A stretch of 45,161 nucleotides of DNA, taken from NCBI GenBank assembly GCA_016939375.1, contig JAFGHF010000041.1:1-45161 (forward strand), in the 5' to 3' direction. The position numbers were made by a program, and so were the translations under genes. Source of the stretch: Candidatus Omnitrophota bacterium. GTDB lineage: Bacteria > Omnitrophota > Gorgyraeia > JAFGHF01. Of this stretch, positions 23,588-32,829 are shown piece by piece (the first letter of the stretch is position 1; the number at the start of each line of letters is the position of its first letter). The notes beneath the pieces were generated by a model. It had not been told where the DNA came from, ran no database searches, and saw only the letters and a list, made by a program, of their open reading frames with translations.

Positions 23588-24822
23588 TAACGTAATCTCA
23601 CCATGTCCCCTTCTTTAATTGTCTCGCTCTCGGAGGCGTTCTTTATATTGGCCATAAACATATCTTCATAAAGTTCGGCGACTTCTATTTCGGCTATCGG
23701 CTTTTCGTCTTTATATACCGTAAATAGCATGCCGGTCTCCAGGCCGTCTTTCTTGCCCAGAGGAAGCACGACATATCGGCCTGACACCTTAAAGACTTTT
23801 ACGCTATATCTATCAAGTGGAGAGGAGCCTTCTATTTGGACCGGTAGGGTTCTTGCTTTTTCTTCCTCCTGGAGCTCGGTCTCGGCTAAAGAAGGACCGC
23901 CGCGCAACTGTCCAAGCTTTGCCTGGGTATGAGCAAGAAAACTCTCAGCATCGATAACCCTGTTTTTAAGCTCGTCTATCTCTATGTAGGCCTTTGTAAG
24001 GTTGCCCTTTAGCTCGACGCTTTCTGTCTCTTTATCACTTAAAGAGTATGATAGCTCCCGGATCCTTTGCTCTAGAAAGGCTGCATTTTCTTTGAGTTTT
24101 TTTATCTCTTTTTCCAAAGACTCCTTATCTCGGCTTAACTCCGAATGGGCTTGCGTAAATTCACTTAGCTGGGCCTCTTTCTCCCCTAATCTGGCTTGGG
24201 CTTGGGTAAGCAGGGTCTTGTTTTTATCCAGCTGCCCTTTAAAACTCGCCCGCTGGAGAGTATTTTTAGACAGACGGCCCTTAAGACTTAGGTTTTCTTT
24301 TTCTTTCGCCTCTAAAGCCGCACTTAGCCGGATTAGTTTTTCCTCCAGATCGCTTTTGCTGTATTCATCCATTTTTTCTTCATCCACAGGCAGGTCTTTA
24401 GTGTCGCTGGAAGATGTGCGGGCATTAATAGTGACTCCGGCTAAGACTTGGGAAGAGAGGTGTGGTTTGGCTTTCGCGCTGGCCACGATAGTAAATGTTT
24501 CCGCCCTATCATAGACAAAGACTTTTATGGCTTTGCCTTGTTTGAATTCGGCCGGCAAAATCTGGGTAGGAGAGATTTTTCCTTGACCGATGACCTGGAT
24601 TTCGACTTCACTTCCTATTTCACTATAATTGTTGATCGGGTTGCCAAATTTATCTTCAGCAATAAAGGTTACACTAAAGGGCTCTCCGGCTACAACGGTC
24701 TGGGAAACTATAAGCGTAAAATGGTCTATATCTCCGGCGACTACCGTTATAGCGCGGCTTTTAGGACAATACACAAAGACCAGCGACAACAGGATCAAAA
24801 GAAAACTATTAAACCTATTCAC
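23587..24822 (-). CDS. secreted Ig-like/coiled-coil protein with C-terminal beta domain
   Basis: Not a family I can name. A signal peptide (residues 1-24, ending in KSRA) precedes an Ig-like module at about 35-130 (AGEPFSVTFIAEDKFGN, NNYSEIGSEVEIQV, PAEFKQGKAIKVFVYD), a coiled coil from about 150 to 310 rich in Leu, Glu and Lys heptads, and a compact C-terminal domain (PLGKKDGLETGMLFTVYKDEKPIAEIEVAEL, IKEGDMVRLR) like the small beta domains ending FlgT-type envelope proteins. It is probably periplasmic or outer-membrane associated. It starts with GTG at 24822 (AGGA eight bases upstream), overlaps the giant coiled-coil gene by eight bases, and is coupled to the Wza-like gene, so a structural role in polysaccharide export is likely. 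Confidence 0.75.
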   Translation of the reverse strand: MNRFNSFLLILLSLVFVYCPKSRAITVVAGDIDHFTLIVSQTVVAGEPFSVTFIAEDKFGNPINNYSEIGSEVEIQVIGQGKISPTQILPAEFKQGKAIKVFVYDRAETFTIVASAKAKPHLSSQVLAGVTINARTSSSDTKDLPVDEEKMDEYSKSDLEEKLIRLSAALEAKEKENLSLKGRLSKNTLQRASFKGQLDKNKTLLTQAQARLGEKEAQLSEFTQAHSELSRDKESLEKEIKKLKENAAFLEQRIRELSYSLSDKETESVELKGNLTKAYIEIDELKNRVIDAESFLAHTQAKLGQLRGGPSLAETELQEEEKARTLPVQIEGSSPLDRYSVKVFKVSGRYVVLPLGKKDGLETGMLFTVYKDEKPIAEIEVAELYEDMFMANIKNASESETIKEGDMVRLR

Positions 24823-27800
24823 TAACGTTTTCCTCGTCTATCTGGTGCACACATTCTATTTTCGCTATACCCTGCTTGAACTCCGAGGCCGATACTTTAT
24901 CGGGTATGATCTTGCCTATTCCCGGAATGCTCAGCTCTACATCCTGGCCGACGCTGTCATAGTTCGTGACTATTTTGCCCTCTTGGTCTTGGGCAATGAT
25001 CTTTAACGTGAAGGGTTCCCCGACAAATATAGTTTTGGGGGCTACTATGGCGTAGGAAAACGGAGAACTGACATCTTTTTTTTCGATTAAAAGGCTTTCT
25101 CCTTGCGTCATATTGACGCCTTGCGATGAGTTCACTAATGAATCAGTCAAATCGGCTATTTCCTCTTCCAGAGTTTTTCCCTTTTGATAAGCATCTTCCC
25201 AGGACGGTCCATATCTGCGTCGCTGCTCAAGCTTGACATTAGTCTCTACTAGAAAGCTCTTGGTTTTCTCCAGTTGTTTTCTTATCTCTTCGTTATCAGC
25301 GACCACTTGCGTGATCCTGCTTTTCAATTTTAAATTGTCGGTAACCTGTTCGTCATAGGATTTGGTAAGGCGGATCAATCTTTTTTCTAAAAAGTCTTTT
25401 ATTTCGCTGACCTCTTTGAGCTTCTGATCAAGCGAGTCTTTGCTCTGGCTCTTTTGGGTGAGGTTTTCGCTAATGGTTTTGTTTGTACGCTGCGCTTCTT
25501 CCAGCTGCAATTTATAAGATAGCGATTGTTGTTCCTCTCTGCTTAATGCCTGATTGGCTTGAGTGAGTTTTTCTTCCAGTTCATTTTGGGTCAAGACTCC
25601 CTTCTGCTTGGTCTGCTCCAAAAGTAGTGCGGTCTGCGTAAGCTGCTCATTCAAAGAGTCTATTTTTGCGTCTTTTTCTCTTAAAGCCTGCTCCAAAATG
25701 GCCAGATTCTGTTCCAAATTAGATTTGTCTGTAGTCAAAGATTTAAGCTTTATCTCCATGGTTTCATTTATGCTCTGCGCTTGGTCCAGTTGTTGTTTAT
25801 ACGTCTTGGATCTTTGTTCCTCTTCCTCTAAGGAGCTGGTGAGTTCGACTACCTTTTGTTTAAGCGAAAAACGTTCTTTGTCCTTTTCATTCAGAGACTG
25901 TTCCAATAGGCCGAGTTTCTCATCGGCGTTGGCTTTAGCCTGAGCAAGGTCTTCTTCCAAAAGCGATATCTTTGCCTCCTTTTCATTTAAAGACCTGTTT
26001 AAAAGCGAATGTGTCGTTGTCGAAGCCTCTTTAAGCTCCTGCAAGCTCTCCTTTGCGCTAGCAAGCTTCTGTTCCAAGATCGAGTTATCCTGTTTTAGCT
26101 GCTTTACTTCATCGTCCAGAAAAACCTTGTTCTTGGCCAACTCATCGGATTTTTCTTGCAAGATGATCACATCTTGCGTAAGCCTGTTTACCTCATCGCT
26201 CAAAGCCGTTTTCACTTGAGTGGTATTATGTAATTTTTCTTCCAGTATTGTTCTTTCTTGGGTCAGGCTTTCCAGGTTTGTCTTAAGCATCCTGCTTGTG
26301 CTATCCAGCTGCTCTATTTTTTGGGTATATGAAAAGATCTCTATTTCCTTGCCCTGGAGCGCGGTGGTAAGCTCGACCTTATTTTGCTTAAGGTCCATGG
26401 CTTCTTTATCTTTTTCCTTAAAAGACCTGTCTAAAAGGACCAACTTTTGGCTCAGCGCATTTTTATCTTTGCTGAGTTCATCTATTTTCTCCGCAGATAA
26501 CTGGACTTCGTTTTCCGCTTCCTTGAGCTGGTTTTTTAGAGTTATGATTTCTTGCTGGTCTTTGTCCAGCTGGTTATTGAGCAGGGTTATCTCTTTTGCC
26601 AGCTCCTGCTTGCTAGAGTCTGCGTCTTTTTTGGTCTGCTCTAAAATTTTATTCGTCAGAGCAAGCGTCTTCTCTTTGACCGCAAGTTCTTGCTCTTTTT
26701 CCCTTAACAAGGCTTTTTCTCCTTCTAAAGACTTTTTCGCCTGCTCCAGGGCGTCTTTTTTCTCCGCCAATTGCTGTTCTAATGCTGAATTGGAACCGGT
26801 CAACCCAGCTATTTTGTTTTCCGAATCGGCATTGGCTTGATTGGCCTCATTTAACTTTTGCTGCAACGAATGTCTTTCCTGTTTTAGAAGCTCCAGTTCT
26901 GAAGAAAGAGATGAGCTTTTATTTTGCTCCTGCGTGAGCTTCCTTGTATTGGCGATGATCTCTTGATCTCTTTCTTCTAGAGAGCCCGTTAATTCCATCG
27001 CCCTGCCCCTTAGAGATAGTCTCTCCGCCTCTTTTTCTTGCAGAGATTGCTGCAGGATATCTATTTTCTGTTGCAAAGAATCTTTTTCCCGGGTTATCTC
27101 TGAGATCTTAGAATCAAGGATCTCATTTGTAGTCTTGGTCTGCGCTGTTTCTTTTCTATAAGTAAGCACTTCCTGGTCTTTCTGATCTGCGGCTGCGGCC
27201 AGCTGCGCTATTTTCTCTTTAAGCGCAGCCCTGTCTTTATCTTTTTCCTCCAGAAATTCTTTAGAAAGAGTTAGTTTCTGTTCTAAAAACACTTGTTCAC
27301 TCTTTAACTTGGCCAAGTCTGCAGAAAGAGTCTCATTTTCATCTTTAAGCCTGTCGGTTTTTTGCTTCAACGATAATATTTCTACGTCCTTATTGCCCAG
27401 GGTATTCTCCAGCTGCGATATCTTTGCCTCCAGCGCATTTTTGCTAGACTGAGCGTCCTTTTTGGCCTGTTCGAAAATCTCGCTGTTCTGGGTAAGTTCT
27501 ATTTCTAAAGCGTCTTTTTCCGCCTTTTTTATCTTTGCCAGTTCTTTGGATAGAGTAAGTTCTTTTTCCAAAGTTATCTTTGATTCCGTCAGTTTTGTGA
27601 CATTTTCGATTAGAGATTGGTTGGTCTTTTGGGCTTGGCCAAGCTGCTCTTTGTACGATTGCAGCTTTTCTTCTTTCTCTGCCGCCAAATTAGTAAGATC
27701 GTTTATTTTCCTATCGGCGTCCTCTTGCTCTAAGCTGGACTTTTTTTTCGCTTGCTCAAGAGTCAGCTTTGTTTGGGCCAGGTCTTCCTCTAAGGAAGCT

Positions 27801-29209
27801 ATTTTTATATTCTTTTGCTCGCCGGATGTTGTAAGCTGGAAGATTTTCTGCTCCAACTCGGCTTTTGTTGTTTGAGCATTTTGCGTTTTTTCTTCCAGCG
27901 AGGATTTATTCTGGGCAAGTTCATTCTCCAGTAAAGATATTTTTTGTTTCTTTTCCTCTAGCAGCTGCTCTGCTAGAGCCAATTTTTGCTCTAACGTGGT
28001 CTGCGTATTTTGCGAAGATTGCTTAAGAGTGGCGAGCATTTGATTGGCCTGGGTAAGCTGGGTCTCTAAGAAAGCCTTGTTCTGGCTTATGGCCTCTAAT
28101 TCCTCTTTGAGCGCTTGGTTGGTAGCTTGAAGTTGCTCTAACTGTTGTGAGTAAGATTGGATATCCTGATTCTGTTGCTCGACGGTGACGGTCAATTCCG
28201 TGACATTTTTATCCAAGGCGGAAAGGCCGGAGTCTTTGTCCTCTAAAGACTGCTGCAAAACAGAGGTCCGCTGCTCTAGCGCGATCTTTTCTTTAGTCAA
28301 TTGCGTAAGGTCGGCGGCCAGGGTCTGGCTGGTGTCTTGCGCCTGAGTGAGCTGTTGTTTATACGATTGAAGCTGCTCAGCTTTTTCCGCAACCAGGCGC
28401 TTCTGCTCGAGCAGATTTTTATTTAAAGCGGCCGTCTCTTGTTCTTTGGCTTTCATCGAACCCGCCAGATCAAGTGTCTTCTCTTCGAGATCTGAACGTA
28501 CTTCTTTTTCTTTGGAAAGCTCGAAATCCTGTTTGGCTAGCCTGGCCGTGGCCTGGGTCAGCAAAGTCTCGCTCCTGCCTAATTGTTCTTTTAACTTTGC
28601 TTTCTCTAAGATAAGTTCGGACAAGGTATTTTTAAGACTGGCATTTTCTTTTTGTGTGGCTTCTACCGTCCTGTTGAGCTGGCTTAATCTCTCTTCTAGG
28701 CTGGATTTTACCTCGATCGCCTCATTAAGTCTCTCGTCGGTTATATCGAACGCTTGAGAAAAAGGGCGGCGGGCGGTCATCTGTTTGCTGGCTACGACTC
28801 TCGGCTCTGCGCTGGGACCGATTTTAGCCACGATCAACAGGCTAAAAGTCTCTCCAGTGTCATAGGTCAGCTGTTTTTCTACGCAGCCTTTTTTAAATTC
28901 CGCGGCTGAGATCACAGTAGGCTTGATCGTGCCCGTTCCGCTGACCTTTATCTGCAGGTCGCCTCCCTTATCAGCGTAATCTAATACCGGATTGCCGAAT
29001 TGGTCCTTGGCGATCAGCTTTATGTTAAAAGGATCGCCTGCCACTATCGCCGCATCAGTAATAATAAGGCTGAAACGGTCGACTATCGACGAAGAAGTTA
29101 CTGTCTCATTGTCTTGGGCATTGGCGGTGAAATGAAAAAATAACAAAGATAAGACAAGTACAAGCAGATTGATACGTTGCCTTACGTTTTTAGGTTTGTT
29201 TTTTTTCAT
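24815..29209 (-). CDS. giant secreted coiled-coil protein with Ig-like modules at both ends (1464 aa)
   Basis: I do not recognise a named family. An N-terminal signal peptide (LLVLVLSLLFFHFTANA, ending near residue 31) is followed by an Ig-like module (about 50-145: AGDPFNIKLIAKDQFGN, LDYADKGGDLQIKV, AAEFKKGCVEKQLTYD). A coiled coil then runs for about 1180 residues (160-1345) with heptads of Leu, Lys, Glu, Gln and repeated phrases such as LEQKL, KEAEI and SLEE. A second Ig-like module (about 1385-1464: VGEPFTLKIIAQDQEGK, NYDSVGQDVEL, ASEFKQGIAKIECVHQ) ends the protein. A promoter precedes it and AGGGGAAAAT precedes ATG 29209. It probably acts as an envelope scaffold or fibre linked to polysaccharide export. 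Confidence 0.8.
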   Translation of the reverse strand: MKKNKPKNVRQRINLLVLVLSLLFFHFTANAQDNETVTSSSIVDRFSLIITDAAIVAGDPFNIKLIAKDQFGNPVLDYADKGGDLQIKVSGTGTIKPTVISAAEFKKGCVEKQLTYDTGETFSLLIVAKIGPSAEPRVVASKQMTARRPFSQAFDITDERLNEAIEVKSSLEERLSQLNRTVEATQKENASLKNTLSELILEKAKLKEQLGRSETLLTQATARLAKQDFELSKEKEVRSDLEEKTLDLAGSMKAKEQETAALNKNLLEQKRLVAEKAEQLQSYKQQLTQAQDTSQTLAADLTQLTKEKIALEQRTSVLQQSLEDKDSGLSALDKNVTELTVTVEQQNQDIQSYSQQLEQLQATNQALKEELEAISQNKAFLETQLTQANQMLATLKQSSQNTQTTLEQKLALAEQLLEEKKQKISLLENELAQNKSSLEEKTQNAQTTKAELEQKIFQLTTSGEQKNIKIASLEEDLAQTKLTLEQAKKKSSLEQEDADRKINDLTNLAAEKEEKLQSYKEQLGQAQKTNQSLIENVTKLTESKITLEKELTLSKELAKIKKAEKDALEIELTQNSEIFEQAKKDAQSSKNALEAKISQLENTLGNKDVEILSLKQKTDRLKDENETLSADLAKLKSEQVFLEQKLTLSKEFLEEKDKDRAALKEKIAQLAAAADQKDQEVLTYRKETAQTKTTNEILDSKISEITREKDSLQQKIDILQQSLQEKEAERLSLRGRAMELTGSLEERDQEIIANTRKLTQEQNKSSSLSSELELLKQERHSLQQKLNEANQANADSENKIAGLTGSNSALEQQLAEKKDALEQAKKSLEGEKALLREKEQELAVKEKTLALTNKILEQTKKDADSSKQELAKEITLLNNQLDKDQQEIITLKNQLKEAENEVQLSAEKIDELSKDKNALSQKLVLLDRSFKEKDKEAMDLKQNKVELTTALQGKEIEIFSYTQKIEQLDSTSRMLKTNLESLTQERTILEEKLHNTTQVKTALSDEVNRLTQDVIILQEKSDELAKNKVFLDDEVKQLKQDNSILEQKLASAKESLQELKEASTTTHSLLNRSLNEKEAKISLLEEDLAQAKANADEKLGLLEQSLNEKDKERFSLKQKVVELTSSLEEEEQRSKTYKQQLDQAQSINETMEIKLKSLTTDKSNLEQNLAILEQALREKDAKIDSLNEQLTQTALLLEQTKQKGVLTQNELEEKLTQANQALSREEQQSLSYKLQLEEAQRTNKTISENLTQKSQSKDSLDQKLKEVSEIKDFLEKRLIRLTKSYDEQVTDNLKLKSRITQVVADNEEIRKQLEKTKSFLVETNVKLEQRRRYGPSWEDAYQKGKTLEEEIADLTDSLVNSSQGVNMTQGESLLIEKKDVSSPFSYAIVAPKTIFVGEPFTLKIIAQDQEGKIVTNYDSVGQDVELSIPGIGKIIPDKVSASEFKQGIAKIECVHQIDEENVSE

Positions 29210-29239
29210 ATTTTCCCCTATTTTTTCATATTTATAAAT

Positions 29240-29268
29240 ATACTACCAGACCCTCTGCGCCAGGTCAA
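29240..29268 (-). promoter_or_regulatory. sigma70-type promoter for the coiled-coil/Wza/Wzc operon
   Basis: Minus strand TTGACC, 17 bases, TAGTAT, about 30 bases upstream of ATG 29209. It lies within the short gap after the preceding operon's last stop (29304), and no clear terminator separates the two, so some read-through is possible. Confidence 0.75.
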
Positions 29269-29303
29269 GAAATAATATTTTATATTATCGTAACCTCAAG
29301 TGA

Positions 29304-31127
29304 TTACGTAACCTGCGTTTGTCCTTGGCGGCTAATTGTATCATTATAGTGAGCCTTATTATAACCATAATAAGGCTCTGATTGTGTTTGCGGGGTTGTA
29401 TTATTGAGCACTATGCCCAAAATTGACGCGCCCACGTTCTCTAATTGTTCTTTTGCCCGCTTCAAGGCTTCTTTCGCTGTCTGCGCTGTTTGATAGACAA
29501 TGATAACCGCGTTTGTCTTAGGGCCTAAAATAGAGGCATCGGCTATGGGCAGAACAGGAGGCCCGTCAAACAATACAATGTCGAAGTCAGGCCCTGATTC
29601 TTCTATCAATGCTGTTAATTTCTGTGATTCCAAAAGCTCGGCAGGGTTATCGGGGATGCCTCCGGATGTGATTATTTTTAACTTATCCGAGGCATCTACG
29701 TCATGTAGCGCATTTTGCCATTTTATATTTCCTTCTGCATAATCTACAAAACCGGGCTCTCTGCTTAAACCAAAAAGACTGTGCAAAATAGGCCGGCGCA
29801 AGTCGCAATCGACCAAGAGGGCTTTGAACCCTGCTTGTGCGGCGACGATCCCTAAGTTTGCGCAAGTAATAGACTTGCCTTCTCCTGGCCCGACGCTACT
29901 TACAAGCAAGCTTTTTTTATCTTTCTCTAATGCTCTATGCTCTATCAAAGCAAGTAGTTCTCTGTATGACTCCCGGATGTAAGATTGAGCGGGGTAACTG
30001 GTCAGCAACTGCTGCCTCATCCGGGACATCTTATCGGACTTCTTCAGTGGTCCTTTGATGGCCAAGTATGGAATCGCGCTTAACACCGCAAGGCCCGTAT
30101 ATTGCTCGACTTCTTCGATGCTTCTTAAGGTCGTCTGTAAATTTTCCAATATGAAAGCGGAAAATCCTCCCAGCATAAGCCCTATCAATGCCCCCACTAG
30201 ACTATTGAGTAGTTTGTTCGGGCTTATGGGTTGAGTCGGCACATGTGCCTGGTCTACTATACTCAGATCGGGCAATTCATCTTCTTCGGAAATCTTGGCT
30301 GCGATGGCCTGTTCCTTCCATCCTTCATATTTTTTACGATTGTATTGATAGTCGCGATTAAGACTTTTTAGCTCCATCTCTTCTATGTCTAAAGCAGAGA
30401 GTTTATCGCGTACGCTATCGATATTTGCCCGCAACTCTTTAAGTACGGGGTTGTCCCCAGATGAATATTCCTTCGATATTTCGGCAAATCCAGCTTCCAG
30501 CTTGACCAGCTCTTTTTTTAGTCTGTCTCTTTCTAGCTCTACGTCACCTGATCTCTCTTTGAAATTCTTCAGCTTCTCTTCTGACTCATCTAATTTACTC
30601 TTAAATAATGCTTCCTGCTCTTGGACAAATTCTCTACGCTCCCGGGCACTATTTATCCGTTGCTTCAGCTTTAGGTCTCTATACGCCCGGGCTGCGAGAT
30701 TAGCTAACTCCGCAGCTATCTCAGGATCAGAGGCAGTGACACTGATCACCATTACGTTGGAGCCTTCCACTTCCCTAAAGCTTAATGCCCCCGGTAAGGT
30801 ATATGCCTTTTCTCCTCCTTGGGGCACTTCTGTGCCTGCAAATGTACCAAGACGCCTGGCCACTTCCTGTCTGAAGTGTGGGCTCCTTAAGAAAAGCAGC
30901 TCCTTGGACATATCCGGGCCCTTACCCCAGTTCCCGCGCAGAATAAAGCTACCCACCTCTCTGGGCCACCACAATTTAACTGTAGCGCTAGCTTGATATA
31001 AGGGGGCTTGCAGTTGTGAAAAAATAGCGGTAGAGGAAAAGACGGCCAAAAAGATAAACAAGACTATCTTTTTTCTTCTGCACACTATATTCCAGCCTTC
31101 GATCAGAAACGATACATTAAAAACCAT
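29304..31127 (-). CDS. Wzc-like chain-length regulator / BY-kinase, last gene of the peptide operon
   Basis: A second polysaccharide co-polymerase with fused tyrosine autokinase, 607 residues from the chosen start. A first membrane helix (IVLFIFLAVFSSTAIF) and a periplasmic coiled-coil region (about 150-265) are followed by a second helix near LVGALIGLMLGGFSAFIL. The kinase domain has Walker A VGPGEGKS (about 412-419), an intact Walker A' LLVDCDLRRP (Asp440, Asp442) and Walker B IVLFDGPP. The tail has a modest tyrosine cluster (PYYGYNKAHY). I chose ATG 31127 with AGCAGG upstream, after the stop at 31147; a longer frame opens at 31190. It lies 19 bases behind the S26/nucleotidyltransferase gene, so it is co-transcribed with the peptide system. 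Confidence 0.88.
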   Translation of the reverse strand: MVFNVSFLIEGWNIVCRRKKIVLFIFLAVFSSTAIFSQLQAPLYQASATVKLWWPREVGSFILRGNWGKGPDMSKELLFLRSPHFRQEVARRLGTFAGTEVPQGGEKAYTLPGALSFREVEGSNVMVISVTASDPEIAAELANLAARAYRDLKLKQRINSARERREFVQEQEALFKSKLDESEEKLKNFKERSGDVELERDRLKKELVKLEAGFAEISKEYSSGDNPVLKELRANIDSVRDKLSALDIEEMELKSLNRDYQYNRKKYEGWKEQAIAAKISEEDELPDLSIVDQAHVPTQPISPNKLLNSLVGALIGLMLGGFSAFILENLQTTLRSIEEVEQYTGLAVLSAIPYLAIKGPLKKSDKMSRMRQQLLTSYPAQSYIRESYRELLALIEHRALEKDKKSLLVSSVGPGEGKSITCANLGIVAAQAGFKALLVDCDLRRPILHSLFGLSREPGFVDYAEGNIKWQNALHDVDASDKLKIITSGGIPDNPAELLESQKLTALIEESGPDFDIVLFDGPPVLPIADASILGPKTNAVIIVYQTAQTAKEALKRAKEQLENVGASILGIVLNNTTPQTQSEPYYGYNKAHYNDTISRQGQTQVT

Positions 31128-31146
31128 TATTTCAACCTGCTTCTCA

Positions 31147-32829
31147 TTAAGATCCAGCGCGGATTTTCTTGACCAATTTCCAGGGCCCAAGAATAATCCG
31201 CAAAAAATAATTTCTGCCTGCCAATACTTCTTTGGGCGGGAAAAACACCCTTACAAAAATCCTTGCATGCTCACCTAAAGAGCGCGCTTCGATCAATTCG
31301 AAGAAGATATACCTTAAAAAAGCATACATAAACCTTTTTCTCAAACCCCGGCGCATAAACACTTTTTTATTGCAAAAGGCATTAATAAGTATTTTTTTAG
31401 CAAACGGCATCTTTATCATGCCCAAAACCTTGGCAGCAGTCGGAGAGTCAAGCAAGTTTTTTTCCAACCTAATGGCCATGTACAAAGAAGAAACAAGACG
31501 CCACTTTTTTGCCTTATCGATAACGCTGGGCCAGGATATAATCCCGGCGTATTTGCCTAACAACCTCTCTATATCGCATATATATCTGAGCTGTCCTAAC
31601 GTATTGCTATTGGCCATATGCGCGCAGAGATAAAGCAAAAGTTCTTCTTCGCTGAATTCGTAATACGGGACATTTGTCTCGTCAGATACAAATCGCGCGC
31701 TTCGCCATAACCATGCAATTCTTGCTTGCGTACGCAGCATCATGGTAATATCCCATTGTAGGTCGACCATCGTCTCGCCGGGCTTTGTAAGAGTATATTG
31801 CCAGGACCACCGCGGTATCTCTCTGTGTAAATCGCGGGAATATCCTACTGCCTCCAAAAATACACTTGCTTTGAACTTATTTTTTTCATCTATCAACAGG
31901 TCAAAATCTACGCTCACCCCCCGGCTTGCAGTATCACCATAAAGCCTGCGGGAGAGAAAGATGCCTTTAAGCGGTATTGCGCGGATATCATGCGCAGCCA
32001 ATAATCGTAAGATCACTTTTAACTGTTCCTGCTGAAGCGTGGCATTAGATATAATAGAAAAATACGCTGATCTTAGCCTATCCAATACAAAGCGAGGGAC
32101 GTGAACATCGCGATAGATCCGGCTCAAAAAGCGGTAGAGCAAAACGGCCACTTGTCCATTAATTGCCATATCGAGCAACCGCTGCCAACGCACGCCTTCT
32201 TTGATTATTTCTATTGCTTTTTCTTTCTCGGTAAAATCTTTTTTTATGCTTAAGAGAAGGAGCTGCTCGGTGTTGTAGGTAAGAGGGCTGCCTTTTAATA
32301 TTCTCCTCCTGAGCTTATTAAAAAACCATCGCCATTCGCCAATAAGGCTTATGTATCTTGCCAGGCGAGGAATCACCTGCGGGTGGTTTAATGAAAGTGC
32401 GGCAATCCTAGGGTTTAGATATCGCCAGGCTGGAGATTCTAGATCAAAGGCGATATCTTTTCTCTCGATCCAGACCGCTTTTCCGGCGATCGAATCTATG
32501 GTCAGGGGCGCGTCCAAGCCGCCTTTGCTAAAATCACCTTTGGTAAAATATACGTTTTCGCCATTATAACTTTTTTCAATGCGCACCAACCTATGGACAA
32601 TAAACCATCCATCTATGTCTTCTCTGATAACGGCCACAATATCGCCGACTTTGATGCTATCAACGGGTATGATCCTTATTTTATCCTGGTCTTTTATGAA
32701 TGGGTACATGCTCATACCCCGGGAGCGTACATATACGTCCCGGCCCTGGCGCAAGAGAGAAAGATGCACATCTTTTAAGGAGGCATCGAACTTTTCCTGT
32801 ATCTGGATATTTTTTTCTTCGACTATCAT
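31147..32829 (-). CDS. fusion of S26-type (SipW-like) peptidase domain and nucleotidyltransferase (NTP_transf_5)
   Basis: A 560-residue protein with two parts. Residues 20-130 resemble a type I signal peptidase/S24-S26 domain: RSRGMSMYPFIKDQDKI holds the catalytic Ser (Ser40) and WFIVHRLVRI the His (His79) of the archaeal/SipW Ser-His type. I see no transmembrane anchor, so it may act in the cytoplasm. Residues about 185-560 match the NTP_transf_5 family of HprK/PqqD peptide systems: IPLKGIFLSRRLYGD (286-299) and SVDFDLLID (306-314, with the DxD). The N-terminal half could cleave the leader while the C-terminal half transfers a nucleotide. Start overlaps the ABC transporter stop as ATGA. The fusion itself is unusual to my knowledge. 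Confidence 0.8.
   Translation of the reverse strand: MIVEEKNIQIQEKFDASLKDVHLSLLRQGRDVYVRSRGMSMYPFIKDQDKIRIIPVDSIKVGDIVAVIREDIDGWFIVHRLVRIEKSYNGENVYFTKGDFSKGGLDAPLTIDSIAGKAVWIERKDIAFDLESPAWRYLNPRIAALSLNHPQVIPRLARYISLIGEWRWFFNKLRRRILKGSPLTYNTEQLLLLSIKKDFTEKEKAIEIIKEGVRWQRLLDMAINGQVAVLLYRFLSRIYRDVHVPRFVLDRLRSAYFSIISNATLQQEQLKVILRLLAAHDIRAIPLKGIFLSRRLYGDTASRGVSVDFDLLIDEKNKFKASVFLEAVGYSRDLHREIPRWSWQYTLTKPGETMVDLQWDITMMLRTQARIAWLWRSARFVSDETNVPYYEFSEEELLLYLCAHMANSNTLGQLRYICDIERLLGKYAGIISWPSVIDKAKKWRLVSSLYMAIRLEKNLLDSPTAAKVLGMIKMPFAKKILINAFCNKKVFMRRGLRKRFMYAFLRYIFFELIEARSLGEHARIFVRVFFPPKEVLAGRNYFLRIILGPWKLVKKIRAGS

Noticed and set aside
25563-28757. Several long plus-strand open frames opposite the coiled-coil gene
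   Set aside because: Ser/Phe/Leu-rich translations mirror the Lys/Glu/Gln-rich heptads on the real strand. No start signals or family features.
24815-29209. Repetitive appearance of the coiled-coil gene, considered as a CRISPR array or tandem repeat
   Set aside because: Repeats are degenerate heptads at protein level, without constant repeat-spacer units at DNA level.
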